Translations under genes and position numbers: made by a program | NCBI GenBank assembly: GCA_026398895.1 | Contig: JAPLRZ010000042.1 | Location: 1 to 64,000, forward strand | Length of the DNA: 64,000 nt | DNA from: Methylococcales bacterium | Lineage (GTDB): Bacteria > Pseudomonadota > Gammaproteobacteria > Methylococcales > Methylomonadaceae | Reading direction: 5' to 3' | Notes under the pieces: generated by a model | Seen by the model: the letters and a program-made list of their open reading frames with translations, nothing else | Databases searched by the model: none | Told to the model about the DNA's origin: nothing | In this document: in pieces, positions 34,500 through 43,320 of the stretch | Layout of the letters: each line of letters starts with the position of its first letter | How positions within the stretch are numbered: position 1 is the first letter of the stretch

Positions 34500-35682
34500 T
34501 AAATCTCTCTGCGCATAACAAAATAAATTGTTCTGCTAACTGTATTTTATTCATCATTTCCAAGGTTTTTTGACCTGTTTGCCAAAAAACCTGTAACGCA
34601 TTTTCATTGCTGTCAAACCCCCCATGTTCCCGTCCTACCCAGTTTGCGGCAATCATATCGAGGTTTTTTTCGTGTAATTTATGTAGTGCGTAGCTTTCAA
34701 GATTGTCGGTTTCTGCGGCAAAGCCCACAGTAAACGGACGTTTATCGAGTTTGGCAACAGCTGCCAAAATATCTTGGGTCTTTTGTAGGATTATAGTGCT
34801 TTGTTGGGCTTGTTTTTTTATTTTTTGCGCTTGTACGGTAATGGGTGTGTAATCAGCCACTGCTGCTGCACCGATATAGATATCACAATCGGATGCTTTT
34901 GCCATAACGGTCTCAAACATTTGGGCGGCTGTTTCCACCTGATAAGCATCAATAGCCTCTGGGACGACTAAGGTGACAGGTCCACTCACCAGTGTTACTT
35001 TCGCACCCGCCTGAACAGCCGCGTTAGCCAATGCGTAACCCATTTTTCCCGAACTACGATTGGTAATATAGCGCACAGGGTCTAAAGGTTCACGAGTAGG
35101 TCCTGCACTGATTAATACCCGCAAGCCCTGTAAACACTGCCCAACAGGCTTAGTTAGTAGCCGTTCACAAATCGCCACAGGTTCTGACATTCGACCAAAT
35201 CCTGTGTCACCACAGGCTTGCTCACCTTGTTCAGGACCGATAATTGTCACACCGTGCGCTTTGAGTTTAGCTATATTTTCTTGCGTAACCACCTTATGCC
35301 ACATCGCCTGATTCATAGCAGGGGCGATATAAATAGGACAGTCAACCGCCAAATACAAGGTTGATAGTAAATCATCTGCCAAGCCGTGACTACATTTTGC
35401 AAGGGTATTCGCGCTTGCAGGCGCGATAACAAACACATCGGCCCAACGTGCCAAACTAATATGACTCATCGCATTCTCTGCTTCATCGTTGAGTAACCCG
35501 AACTGCACCGAATGACCAGAAAGAGCTTGAAAAGTCAGTGGGCGGACAAACTGTGTAGCGGCTTCAGTCATCACCACACGCACCTCAGCCCCTTGTTTAC
35601 GCAACAATCGAACCAATTCAGCCGACTTATACGCTGCAATACCGCCGCTAACGCCTACCAAAATATGCTTGTTAATCGTCAT
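34480..35682 (-). CDS. coaBC: Phosphopantothenoylcysteine decarboxylase/synthetase
   Basis: The product is 400 aa. The flavoprotein CoaC half has '[20 protein letters not shown]', the active His in '[14 protein letters not shown]' and 'PAMNQAMW', with the redox Cys region '[13 protein letters not shown]'. The CoaB half begins '[31 protein letters not shown]'. It performs two steps of CoA synthesis. Its start lies head-to-head with radC. Confidence 0.95.
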   Translation of the reverse strand: MTINKHILVGVSGGIAAYKSAELVRLLRKQGAEVRVVMTEAATQFVRPLTFQALSGHSVQFGLLNDEAENAMSHISLARWADVFVIAPASANTLAKCSHGLADDLLSTLYLAVDCPIYIAPAMNQAMWHKVVTQENIAKLKAHGVTIIGPEQGEQACGDTGFGRMSEPVAICERLLTKPVGQCLQGLRVLISAGPTREPLDPVRYITNRSSGKMGYALANAAVQAGAKVTLVSGPVTLVVPEAIDAYQVETAAQMFETVMAKASDCDIYIGAAAVADYTPITVQAQKIKKQAQQSTIILQKTQDILAAVAKLDKRPFTVGFAAETDNLESYALHKLHEKNLDMIAANWVGREHGGFDSNENALQVFWQTGQKTLEMMNKIQLAEQFILLCAERFNEKNTT

Positions 35683-35768
35683 ATTTGAAAATAAATAAAA
35701 GAGGGTATTATGGCAAGTCTAGCAAAATTCTTCTATGCTTAATTTTCAACTCAACAAGGCGGTGTGTT

Positions 35769-36443
35769 ATGGCGATAAAGGATTGGCTGGTAGAAGATAG
35801 ACCCAGAGAAAAACTATTACAACGCGGTGCATCGGCATTGACTGATGCAGAATTACTGGCTATTTTTTTACGCACAGGTGTACAAGGTAAATCAGCAGTC
35901 GATTTAGCGCGTGATTTGCTCGCCGATTTTGGTTCTTTAAAAGCCTTATTGAATGCCAATGAACAACGATTTTGCCTAGCGCGTGGCTTGGGCAGTGCAA
36001 AATACGCCCAACTACAAGCCGTGTTAGAAATGGCAAAACGCCATTTTGAAGAGATTTTGCAACGTGGCGACGCGCTAACCAGTCCAGACATCACCCGCGC
36101 CTACCTTAGTGCGCAACTACGCGGTTATAACTACGAGGTATTCGCCTGCTTATTTCTCGACAACCAACACCGCGTCATTCAACTTGATGAATTATTTAGA
36201 GGCACCATAGACGGTGCTAGCGTTTATCCGCGTGAAGTCGTTAAACAAGCCCTACATCACAACGCCGCAGCGGTTATTTTTGCCCATAATCACCCCTCAG
36301 GCATTGCCGAACCCAGTCAAGCTGACAAACAAATTACCGAAAAGCTCAAACAAGCCTTAGCTCTATTTGACATCCGCGTATTAGATCATTTTATTATCGG
36401 TGATGGACAGCCCTATTCAATGGCAGAACACGGTTTGCTATAG
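35769..36443 (+). CDS. radC: RadC-like JAB-domain protein (UPF0758)
   Basis: The product is 224 aa from the ATG at 35769. The N-terminal helix-hairpin-helix is '[21 protein letters not shown]'. The C-terminal JAB/MPN domain has '[18 protein letters not shown]', a complete HxHx7SxxD metalloprotease-like motif. Despite the name, no DNA-repair role is proven for the family. The divergent pairing with coaBC-dut is conserved in gammaproteobacteria. Confidence 0.9.
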   Translation: MAIKDWLVEDRPREKLLQRGASALTDAELLAIFLRTGVQGKSAVDLARDLLADFGSLKALLNANEQRFCLARGLGSAKYAQLQAVLEMAKRHFEEILQRGDALTSPDITRAYLSAQLRGYNYEVFACLFLDNQHRVIQLDELFRGTIDGASVYPREVVKQALHHNAAAVIFAHNHPSGIAEPSQADKQITEKLKQALALFDIRVLDHFIIGDGQPYSMAEHGLL

Positions 36444-36450
36444 CATCTAT

Positions 36451-36670
36451 AATGACTGCCAGTCCTTTAAAGGCATAGGTATCTACACACAATTCAGCAC
36501 AATAAAAACAATGGCTTATAAAAACGCCAAACTCCCTCTCCTGCTGGAGAGGGTTGGGGTGAGGAGAATAAAATCAGGTATTTACATTTCCCCTCATCCC
36601 AACCTTCTCCCTCTGGAGAAGGAGTAATAGCACTTGTGTAGATACCCATGCTTTAAAGGACTCGCAGTTA
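36451..36670. repeat. 220-bp nested palindromic element
   Basis: The outer ends, AATGACTGCCAGTCCTTTAA and the complementary right end, form a ~35-bp imperfect inverted repeat (GGTATCTACACAA / TTGTGTAGATACC). Inside sits a second palindrome of the CCCTCTCC...GGAGAGGG type. The outer end family recurs as the palindrome at 41365-41398. It is non-coding and MITE-like. Confidence 0.65.
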
Positions 36671-36695
36671 TGCTTGATCACTACCGTATTAAAAG

Positions 36696-37265
36696 TTAGT
36701 AATACTCAGGAAATGCCTGCAATAAAACAGCAAGCTGTTCAGAGGGTAACTGCACTACAACGCGTACTTGTTCAGCAAAATCCTGTTCAATAATACGCCC
36801 GTCCAGTTTTTTTAACGCATATTCCAAAGGCTGGATTTGCTTGTAATCCAAGATTAAGGTGACAGTCACCTGCTCGATATACGGATAAATATCGGCGGCT
36901 TCAATCACTTGTCTTGCCGTCTGCCCATACGCGCGAGTCAAGCCTCCTGCCCCTAATTTAATCCCACCAAAATAACGAATCACTGCCACCAGCACATTGA
37001 TGAGCTGCTTACCTTCGATATGTTGAAAAATGGGTTTACCCGCTGTACCAGTGGGTTCGCCTGCATCATGAAAGCGATAGACTAAGCCGTTATCTGTTTT
37101 GAGTTGATAGGCGTAAGCGATATGAGAGGCATCAGGATAAGTCGTATGCAGTTGCTTAAGTTGCTGTAAGACTTCGCTTTCATCAGCACATGGCACAATG
37201 ACACCAATAAACTGCGATTTTTTAATACTTTCTTCAATGATTTGTTTGGCTTTAACACAGTTCAT
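36696..37265 (-). CDS. YigZ/IMPACT-family protein
   Basis: The product is 189 aa. The N-terminal UPF0029 domain contains 'SQFIGVIVPCADESEV', 'DASHIAYAYQL', 'FHDAGEPTGTAGKPIFQ' and 'NVLVAVIRYFGGIKLGAGGLTRAYG'. A C-terminal DUF1949-type ferredoxin-like fold follows. It abuts the ABC ATPase gene (1-bp overlap). Relatives of eukaryotic IMPACT may modulate translation under stress. Confidence 0.9.
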   Translation of the reverse strand: MNCVKAKQIIEESIKKSQFIGVIVPCADESEVLQQLKQLHTTYPDASHIAYAYQLKTDNGLVYRFHDAGEPTGTAGKPIFQHIEGKQLINVLVAVIRYFGGIKLGAGGLTRAYGQTARQVIEAADIYPYIEQVTVTLILDYKQIQPLEYALKKLDGRIIEQDFAEQVRVVVQLPSEQLAVLLQAFPEYY

Positions 37266-38872
37266 CAGGCGATTTTTAACACAGGAACAGCGGCTAATAA
37301 TTGTTGTGTATAAGCGTGTTGGGGATGTTGTAATATTTGTTCTGCCCTGCCCTGCTCTATAATTTTACCTTGATACATCACCGCAATTTCATGAGCAATT
37401 TCAGCCACTACCGCAATATCATGAGTAATAAATAAATAACTCACGCCTTTTTCCCGTTGCAGGGTTTTTAATAACTGAATAATTTGTGCTTGTACTGACA
37501 CATCCAACGCGCTGGTAGGTTCATCACAGACAATCAGTTTAGGTTCAACAGCTAAGGCACGCGCAATGCAAATTCGTTGCCGCTGTCCACCTGAAAACTC
37601 ATGCGGATAGCGGTACACTGACTCTTCTGGTAAGTCCACTTGCTGCAATAATTGTTTAACACGGCTGATCCGTTGTTGTTCCGTTACTTGCGGATGCAAA
37701 GCGCGTAACCCTTCAGAAATAATATCACCCACTAACATCCGTGGATTCATCGAAGAAAACGGGTCTTGAAAAACGATTTGAATATTCGCTCGTTGTTGGC
37801 GCAACTCTTCACCTTTGAGCGTGTTCAACGCCACCCCGTTAATCACCACCCTACCCTGACTGGGTAATAAATTTAACAAACTTTTACCTAAAGTAGTTTT
37901 GCCGCAACCTGATTCACCGACTAATGCCAAGGTTTTGCCTTGCTCAATACTAAAATCGACCCCATCCACAGCACGGACAGTGTCCACAATGCGCTTAAAA
38001 ATCCCTTTGCGTATCGGATAGTAGCAATAAAAATCACTGACTTGCAATAACGGCATGGGTTGTGCATCGCGTATCTGTTGTTTTCCCGCATGATGAATAG
38101 ACGGTAAAACGTTCAGTAATTTTTGCGTGTACGGATGTTGAGGATTAGAAAATAATTCAGCAGTTAAACCAGATTCAACAATTTTACCGTTCTGCATTAC
38201 TGCCACACGATCTGCCATCGTAGAAACCAACGCTAAATCATGACTAATCAACCACAACGCCATGCCTGTTTGCCGTTGAATAGCTTTCAATAACGCCAAA
38301 ATTTGCGCCTGAATCGTCACATCCAGCGCGGTAGTCGGTTCATCGGCAATTAATAAATCAGGTTTACCCGCCAACGCAATGGCAATCATCACCCGTTGCC
38401 GCTGCCCGCCTGATAACTGGTGCGGGTAATCTTTTAATCGCTGCTCTGGATTAGGAATTTCCACTTGCTGTAATAACTCCAGAACCCGTTGATTTAACTC
38501 AGTTTTTGACAGCTTAAAATGAATAGTGAGGACTTCGGCAATTTGACTACCGATAGTCATCACAGGATTTAATGACGACAACGGGTCTTGAAAAATCAAA
38601 CCAATACGCCGACCGCGAATTTGACACAGCTCTAGTTCTGAATGCGTCAATAATTCATTGCCTTGTAGATTAATCGATTGCGCGGTTAGTTTGGCATTAT
38701 TGGGCAATAAACGCAGTATCGACAACGCAGTCATCGATTTACCCGAACCCGATTCACCGACTAAGGCAAACGTTTCACCTGCATGAATAACAAAACTTAT
38801 CGCATCCACCACGGTTTGCGACTGATTAAAGGTAACACTGAGTTGTTCGACCGACAGTAAAGGTTGATTCAT
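37265..38872 (-). CDS. Duplicated peptide ABC transporter ATPase (YejF/DppDF-like)
   Basis: The product is 535 aa from the ATG at 38872; a GTG at 38935 would add 21 residues. Two complete ATPase domains are fused: Walker A 'GESGSGKS' and 'GESGCGKT', signatures '[12 protein letters not shown]' and '[12 protein letters not shown]', Walker B '[12 protein letters not shown]' and '[12 protein letters not shown]', each followed by the oligopeptide-type C-terminal extension. It energises a di/oligopeptide or microcin-type importer whose permeases are not in the window. Confidence 0.88.
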   Translation of the reverse strand: MNQPLLSVEQLSVTFNQSQTVVDAISFVIHAGETFALVGESGSGKSMTALSILRLLPNNAKLTAQSINLQGNELLTHSELELCQIRGRRIGLIFQDPLSSLNPVMTIGSQIAEVLTIHFKLSKTELNQRVLELLQQVEIPNPEQRLKDYPHQLSGGQRQRVMIAIALAGKPDLLIADEPTTALDVTIQAQILALLKAIQRQTGMALWLISHDLALVSTMADRVAVMQNGKIVESGLTAELFSNPQHPYTQKLLNVLPSIHHAGKQQIRDAQPMPLLQVSDFYCYYPIRKGIFKRIVDTVRAVDGVDFSIEQGKTLALVGESGCGKTTLGKSLLNLLPSQGRVVINGVALNTLKGEELRQQRANIQIVFQDPFSSMNPRMLVGDIISEGLRALHPQVTEQQRISRVKQLLQQVDLPEESVYRYPHEFSGGQRQRICIARALAVEPKLIVCDEPTSALDVSVQAQIIQLLKTLQREKGVSYLFITHDIAVVAEIAHEIAVMYQGKIIEQGRAEQILQHPQHAYTQQLLAAVPVLKIA

Positions 38873-38968
38873 TGCTTGGCTTAGGCTCTTAAAGATTGTA
38901 GGCTTGATTCTACCTTTAGTTGGCTTTTTACGCACTATTGGCTGTTAATTATCAAATTGGTTAGCAAC

Positions 38969-39028
38969 GATGGAGTAAAATAGCTTCAGCTGTTTTTGCT
39001 GCAATAGCTAAAGCTATTGGACTCCATC
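38969..39028. repeat. Palindromic repeat (GGAGT...ACTCC family)
   Basis: GATGGAGT / ACTCCATC ends surround AATAGCTTCAGCTG and CAATAGCTAAAGCTATTG blocks. It is the same family as 10167-10229 inside the DGR array. Confidence 0.6.
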
Positions 39029-39061
39029 TATTTCCCACACATTAAAACAGGTGTTAAACAA

Positions 39062-39562
39062 ATGAAAAATATACATAGTATATCTATGCTGTTTTTTTTA
39101 TTAGTATTATTTAGTCATATCACTTATGCCGAAGTGCGCGTGGCTATATTAGATTTTGAATTAAAAGATGTGACTTATTTGCCGAATCGTCCTGAGGAAA
39201 TAGAGCGTACTGCGTCAATAAAACCGTTATTATCAGCTGAATTACAAAAAGCAGGATTAATCCTATTGCCGATTGATTCAGCGGCACAACAAGCATTGAA
39301 TATGGGTGAGGGTTATCTTTTCGATCATGTTGATGTTGCCGCACAATTAGGAAAACAGGTAAATGCCGATTATGTGATTGTCGGGCGTTTACATAAACCG
39401 AGCTTTTTATTTGCGTATCTATTAACTGAAATCGTGAATGTAAAATCAGGGACGTTAATTGATAGTCTGTCAGTAGAAACCAAAGGCGGCGAGAAAAAAT
39501 TAACGGGCAAAGCCATAGAAATGTTGGCTGATAAAATTAATGCGGTTCTGCATTCAAAATGA
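39062..39562 (+). CDS. Exported DUF2380-type protein
   Basis: The product is 166 aa from the ATG at 39062, with a signal peptide ending TYAEV. 'RVAILDFELKDVTYLP', 'SAELQKAGLILLPIDSAA', 'NADYVIVGRLHKPS' and 'GKAIEMLADKINAVL' fit DUF2380, a periplasmic family related to TolB-N/CsgG-like folds. It overlaps ampD by 4 bp. Function is unknown. Confidence 0.7.
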   Translation: MKNIHSISMLFFLLVLFSHITYAEVRVAILDFELKDVTYLPNRPEEIERTASIKPLLSAELQKAGLILLPIDSAAQQALNMGEGYLFDHVDVAAQLGKQVNADYVIVGRLHKPSFLFAYLLTEIVNVKSGTLIDSLSVETKGGEKKLTGKAIEMLADKINAVLHSK

Positions 39563-40092
39563 ATATAAAACAACATTGGCTTAGCACTGCCCAGCATATA
39601 CCGTCACCTAATTTTGATGATAGAAAAGATAGTAACGATATTTCTTTAGTAGTAATTCATTGTATTGGTTTACCAGCGGGTGAATTTGGCAATAATTATA
39701 TTAACCAGTTATTTTGTAATTGTTTAAATCCGAATGAGCATCCATATTTTAAAGAGATATATCAATTAAAAGTATCTGCACATTTATTGATTAAACGCAC
39801 GGGGGATATTATTCAATATGTGCCGTTTGATAAACGTGCTTGGCACGCAGGAGTATCTAGCTATGAGGGGCGCGAACGCTGTAATGATTTTTCGATAGGT
39901 ATTGAGTTAGAAGGCACGGAGTTTATCCCTTATACCGATGCGCAATATACCCAACTTAATGAGGTGCTTGCGTTGTTGCTGGACACTTACCCTAAATTAT
40001 CCAGACAACGCATTACAGGGCATAGTGATATTGCCCCTGACCGTAAAACTGATCCAGGTGCATCGTTTGATTGGAGTCGATTGACAGACTGA
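39559..40092 (+). CDS. ampD: 1,6-anhydro-N-acetylmuramyl-L-alanine amidase
   Basis: The product is 177 aa. The zinc-amidase motifs 'VVIHCIGLPAGEFG', 'VSAHLLIKRTGDIIQYVPFDKRAWHAGVSSYEGRERCND' (read in parts), 'FSIGIELEGTEF' and 'ITGHSDIAPDRKTDPG' are all present and closely match AmpD. It works in the cytoplasm in murein recycling and controls AmpC induction where ampR/ampC exist. Confidence 0.95.
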   Translation: MNIKQHWLSTAQHIPSPNFDDRKDSNDISLVVIHCIGLPAGEFGNNYINQLFCNCLNPNEHPYFKEIYQLKVSAHLLIKRTGDIIQYVPFDKRAWHAGVSSYEGRERCNDFSIGIELEGTEFIPYTDAQYTQLNEVLALLLDTYPKLSRQRITGHSDIAPDRKTDPGASFDWSRLTD

Positions 40093-40198
40093 AATAGGCT
40101 AACAGTTGCGCAAAAAAATTGTTCATCGTATACTTTGATTTAGCTTACTTGATCAAGCTAGCGACAATAATTTTAAAAACTTCTGGAGGTTTACGATG

Positions 40199-40273
40199 AT
40201 GAAATGGGAAACACCAAGCTACACTGACTTACGTTTCGGTTTTGAAGTCACAATGTACATTTACAACCGTTAA
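40199..40273 (+). CDS. pqqA: PQQ precursor peptide PqqA
   Basis: The 24-residue peptide starts MKWETPSYTDLRFGFE. The Glu16 and Tyr20 that are crosslinked into pyrroloquinoline quinone sit in the invariant 'FEVTMYIYNR' end. GGAGG lies 9 bases upstream. An in-frame ATG at 40196 would add one Met. A strong hairpin follows before pqqB. Confidence 0.96.
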   Translation: MKWETPSYTDLRFGFEVTMYIYNR

Positions 40274-40294
40274 TTACGACGTTTGTTTTTTAAG

Positions 40295-40323
40295 AAGGGG
40301 CTATTTATTAGCCCCTTTTTTTT
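40295..40323 (+). terminator. Terminator/attenuator between pqqA and pqqB
   Basis: The 8-bp stem AAGGGGCT / AGCCCCTT with a 7-base loop is followed by a run of T to 40323. It probably lets most transcripts stop after pqqA, so that the peptide substrate is made in excess of the enzymes. Confidence 0.85.
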
Positions 40324-40377
40324 GCCTGATTGTGCGATTATCGACTCATTCAAGGCTCACTATTTTGGAATTTTTAC

Positions 40378-41289
40378 ATGAAAATTAGAGTGTTAGGTTC
40401 AGGTGCAGGCGGTGGTTTTCCACAATGGAATTGCAACTGCCACAACTGTCACCGTATTCGCCATAATGAAATGAATGGCACAGCACGCACGCAATCTTCT
40501 ATTGCCGTCAGTACCGACAATAAAAACTGGCTGTTATTCAACACCTCGCCCGATATACGCGCTCAATTAGAAGCGTTTCCTGCGATGCAGCCGCAAAACG
40601 GTATTCGGGACACAGGCATTAAAGCTATTATGCTGATTGATAGCCAAATCGACCACACCACAGGTTTATTGATGCTACGCGAAGGCAAGCCGTTGGATAT
40701 TTACTGCACGGAAATGGTCAAGCAAGATTTAACCACAGGCTTTCCATTATTCACCATGCTGAAAGATTACTGCACCGTCAATCATCATCCCGTGCCTGTG
40801 GATGGAAGCAGCTTCACCATTCCTGCCATTGAAGATTTGCGCTTTTATACCCAAGCGTTAAAAAGTAAAGCACCGCCCTACTCTCCTCATCGTCATGATC
40901 CGCATGAAGGCGACAATATCGGCGTGATTATTGAGCAAATATCTACAGGCAAAAAAATGTTTTATTCACCTGGTTTGGGTGAAATAGAACCGCACGTTAT
41001 GGACGCGATGCAATCAGTTGATTGCTTGCTGGTGGATGGTACATTTTGGACAGATGACGAAATGGTCACGCAAGGTATTAGCCATAAAAAAGCCCGCGAA
41101 ATTGGGCATTTACCGCAATCAGGCGCAGGTGGCATGATAGACGTGTTAAACGGTGTCGCCAAAGCGCGTAAAATTTTGATACACATCAACAACACCAACC
41201 CGATTTTAGACGATGATTCTGAACAACGGAAAATCCTCGATGCCGCAGGTATTGAAGTCGCTTACGATGGTTTAGAAATTGATTTATAA
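40378..41289 (+). CDS. pqqB: PQQ biosynthesis protein PqqB
   Basis: The product is 303 aa from the ATG at 40378. A metallo-beta-lactamase-fold protein opens 'KIRVLGSGAGGGFPQWNCNCHNC' and has 'NTSPDIRAQLEA', 'DSQIDHTTGLLMLREG' (in place of HxHxDH), 'YSPGLGEIEPH' and 'GHLPQSGAGGMID'. PqqB has been shown to be an iron-dependent hydroxylase acting on the precursor. pqqC, pqqD and pqqE do not follow; IS debris does. Confidence 0.95.
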   Translation: MKIRVLGSGAGGGFPQWNCNCHNCHRIRHNEMNGTARTQSSIAVSTDNKNWLLFNTSPDIRAQLEAFPAMQPQNGIRDTGIKAIMLIDSQIDHTTGLLMLREGKPLDIYCTEMVKQDLTTGFPLFTMLKDYCTVNHHPVPVDGSSFTIPAIEDLRFYTQALKSKAPPYSPHRHDPHEGDNIGVIIEQISTGKKMFYSPGLGEIEPHVMDAMQSVDCLLVDGTFWTDDEMVTQGISHKKAREIGHLPQSGAGGMIDVLNGVAKARKILIHINNTNPILDDDSEQRKILDAAGIEVAYDGLEIDL

Positions 41290-41298
41290 ACGCTCAGA

Positions 41299-41327
41299 GT
41301 ACAAACCCTAGGTTTGTACGCTTTTTT
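41299..41327 (+). terminator. Terminator after pqqB
   Basis: The stem GTACAAACC / GGTTTGTAC with loop CTA and a following CTTTTTT tract begins 10 bp past the pqqB stop. Confidence 0.8.
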
Positions 41328-41364
41328 AAAAATGTAATGGCTTAAATCTATTACAACGACATGA

Positions 41365-41398
41365 ATGACTGCCAGTCCTTTAAAGGACTGGCAGTCAT
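41365..41398. repeat. Perfect 34-bp palindrome
   Basis: The arm ATGACTGCCAGTCCTTT is followed immediately by its complement. It matches the outer ends of the 220-bp element at 36451-36670 and may be a collapsed copy of that element. Confidence 0.75.
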
Positions 41399-41503
41399 AA
41401 AAATAACAGCTTTAATAAACCAACTTAAAAACGATTGAGGAAAAAATCATGCGATTATTGTGCGTTGAAGTGCCTTTAGTGCTGTTTTAAAAAGGAAGAT
41501 ATT

Positions 41504-41662
41504 ATGAACGACCAAGCCCGCAAATTGCTTGCTTTTGTTATTCATCATTATGGTGTCGATATTATTCAAACGCCAAAGCAGTTGCAGGCTTTGTTAAAAG
41601 ACCATGCCAAAGGACAATTCAAAAGACTGTGTCCTGCTATACAGCGTGCGTTGGCAGAGTGA
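41504..41662 (+). pseudogene. Truncated small ORF joined to IS sequence
   Basis: A 52-codon frame begins MNDQARKLLAFVIHHYG and continues 'VDIIQTPKQLQALLKDHAKG', preceded by AAGGAAG. The first ~38 residues resemble the short helical N-terminal module (x-x-YGxxLxxxPxxLxxLLxDxxxG) of some caspase/TPR-type proteins. From ~41625 the frame runs out of phase into transposase sequence, so the gene was probably cut by the IS. Confidence 0.4.
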
Positions 41663-41903
41663 GTTACTGTTCAAATTCTGGAAAAGTCACAGCAAACTGG
41701 GGCATTTCAACAGTGCTAACTCATGGCGCAGACTGTGCGAACTGTACGCGAAATTGCTCATCGTCATGATTCAGCATTGGATTTTCTTAACGGGTTTGTG
41801 GCACATTCCAGAACGCAGCCTTGTGAAAGGCGGACATTTCCTTTTGTTGATATACCAAAAAGCAAATAGCGGCTTTCATCGTAGGAATGGTCAGGGTCGC
41901 TAA
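41628..41903 (+). pseudogene. IS4-type transposase C-terminal fragment
   Basis: The frame 'LYSVRWQSELLFKFWKSHSKL' and 'RRLCELYAKLLIVMIQHWIFLTG' then 'RSLVKGGHFLL' matches the C-terminus of IS4-group DDE transposases, with the catalytic Glu in 'RWQSELLFK'. The 5' two thirds are missing. The piece sits between pqqB and unrelated genes, marking the point where the pqq operon was broken or ended. Confidence 0.65.
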
Positions 41904-42106
41904 CGCATGATGAGTAATCATCGGCAAATACTTCAGTGACTTCCAAAAAAGAAATGGCGTGTTTGCGTTGATTACTATTTCTTTGTTATCGTCTCATTCA
42001 ACCTCATGATTCAATCGAGTGGTGAAAACTATGCCGTGCGTTTTCCCGTTGTTGGGTGATGGGTTTCGCGTTGCTCTACCCATCTTACAATTGCCCATCT
42101 TACGAG
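41904..42106. repeat. Intergenic with REP-like palindrome
   Basis: Around 42051-42092, GATGGGTTTCGCGTTGCTCTACCCATC forms a hairpin (arms GATGGGT / ACCCATC), followed by a CCCATCTTAC direct repeat. The rest up to 42050 shows no gene. Confidence 0.45.
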
Positions 42107-42469
42107 TTACGGGTTAATTTGGTTGTTAATAATTATTGCAGGAGAGCTATTAGGAGACATCGGTTGTATCTTTGGTCGTACATAATCCTTGTCACTTTTA
42201 TCGACACACTCAAAATTTACAATTGCCTGTGCTCCAGCACCTACTCGAGAAATCTGAGTGTTACTAACAACAAGATATTTCTTTAAATCGGTGCAATGTT
42301 TGGCTCCAATTTCTGTAGCATTAGCAATAGCCCCTGCTCCACCAGGATCTATGGTAAATAGAGTTGAATGAGCTCTCGCCATAAAACTATCAGGTCCTGT
42401 TTGAACGACACCTGAGGTAGTACAACCACAAAGTAATAATATACTTAAATATATAAGTCTCGGCTTCAT
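42107..42469 (-). CDS. Small lipoprotein
   Basis: The product is 120 aa from the ATG at 42469 with AGGAG upstream. The signal ends at LLLCGC (lipobox). The mature part 'TGPDSFMARAHSTLFT' and 'GAKHCTDLKKYLVVSNTQ' resembles small phage- or cassette-borne lipoproteins, and no enzyme motif is visible. It lies directly downstream (minus strand) of the attC-like site, so it may be a second cassette or the resident neighbour. Confidence 0.65.
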   Translation of the reverse strand: MKPRLIYLSILLLCGCTTSGVVQTGPDSFMARAHSTLFTIDPGGAGAIANATEIGAKHCTDLKKYLVVSNTQISRVGAGAQAIVNFECVDKSDKDYVRPKIQPMSPNSSPAIIINNQINP

Positions 42470-42550
42470 CTGATACAAACTCCTAAATATTCGTAAATAT
42501 ACATGAGTACAGTGACGATAATAAATTTTTCTTGGAATGCTTTATCAATT

Positions 42551-42619
42551 GCCTAACGCACCTATGAGCGGTGATAAAGCGTGCAGCGCGGAAGCGTCCG
42601 CTCAATTGGCTGGTTAAGT
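42551..42619 (-). other. attC-like integron recombination site
   Basis: Read on the minus strand, the 69-bp stretch begins ACTTAAC (fits RYYYAAC) and ends GTTAGGC (fits GTTRRRY). Inside are inverted L boxes TGAGCGG / CCGCTCA and a short imperfect stem. The first box overlaps the stop codon of the HEPN-like gene (acT-TAA-C), exactly where an attC starts in a gene cassette. No integrase gene or second attC was recognised. Confidence 0.6.
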
Positions 42620-43204
42620 ATCGCTTTTGACTGTAGCCGATGAAGAACTAATTCCATGCGTGAAGGCTGGATGGGCAACTGTCGCCAGTTTATGAAGCTC
42701 AAGTATGGCTTTCTTTACTGCTTCCCGTAGTCGCTTTACCTCTGACCCTACACATAGCGACTCCCAGCTTGTCGGTAGGCGTTTGGCAATAAGCTCGTCA
42801 ATCACTTCGGGGGTTTCGAATACGACCTCAACTGCTTCAAGCTTTCCTGGTTTGGGATGAGCAAGTTGGTTTCGGAATTCGTGTAGTTCCTTTATTTCTT
42901 GGTAGGGACTTCTGCCTAGATCGATCTTTGCGCCAATTTTACCTGCTATACGTTTCAGCTTGTCTTTGGGATTTAAACTTTCCCCACTATCTAGCCAATC
43001 TGGGTCTACTTCGATGCTGACCTGATTTAGATAGGCTTCCCAAGCGAATGCTGTGAAGATCAGCACCGACATGAATTTCCAAGTAGAGCCGACAGGGTCT
43101 TCGTTCGCTTGTCTTTCGAGTACGTTGGCGGCGTGCCAAAGATCTGCGTAGGGTCGATCATCGCGCTCTTTGGTAATTACGGTATGTATTTTTTCGTTTG
43201 TCAT
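42614..43204 (-). CDS. HEPN-like protein, probable integron cassette gene
   Basis: The 196-aa helical protein has 'STWKFMSVLIFTAFAWEAYLNQV' (~40-62) and 'EIKELHEFRNQLAHPKPG' (~105-122). RNQLAH is an R-x4-H motif of the kind that forms the HEPN RNase site. No partner nucleotidyltransferase gene is adjacent. Its stop lies inside an attC-like site, so I infer a mobile cassette. Codon use is GC-richer than its neighbours, which agrees with transfer. Confidence 0.6.
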   Translation of the reverse strand: MTNEKIHTVITKERDDRPYADLWHAANVLERQANEDPVGSTWKFMSVLIFTAFAWEAYLNQVSIEVDPDWLDSGESLNPKDKLKRIAGKIGAKIDLGRSPYQEIKELHEFRNQLAHPKPGKLEAVEVVFETPEVIDELIAKRLPTSWESLCVGSEVKRLREAVKKAILELHKLATVAHPAFTHGISSSSATVKSDT

Positions 43205-43228
43205 CGTGAACCCTGACTCTAATTAGCC

Positions 43229-43316
43229 CTGTAGCTGCGTAAGTTGGGCTGGCGATTAGCCAACCAAACACCTTAAGCATTTGTTGGGTTGCGAAAAAGT
43301 CGCAACCCAACCCACA
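43229..43316. repeat. REP-like palindromes upstream of the HEPN-like gene
   Basis: GTTGGGCTGGCGATTAGCCAAC and GTTGGGTTGCG/AAAAAGT/CGCAACCCAAC form two adjacent hairpins between the formate dehydrogenase stop and the HEPN-like gene. The second may serve as a terminator for fdsA. Confidence 0.55.
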
Positions 43317-43320
43317 AAAG

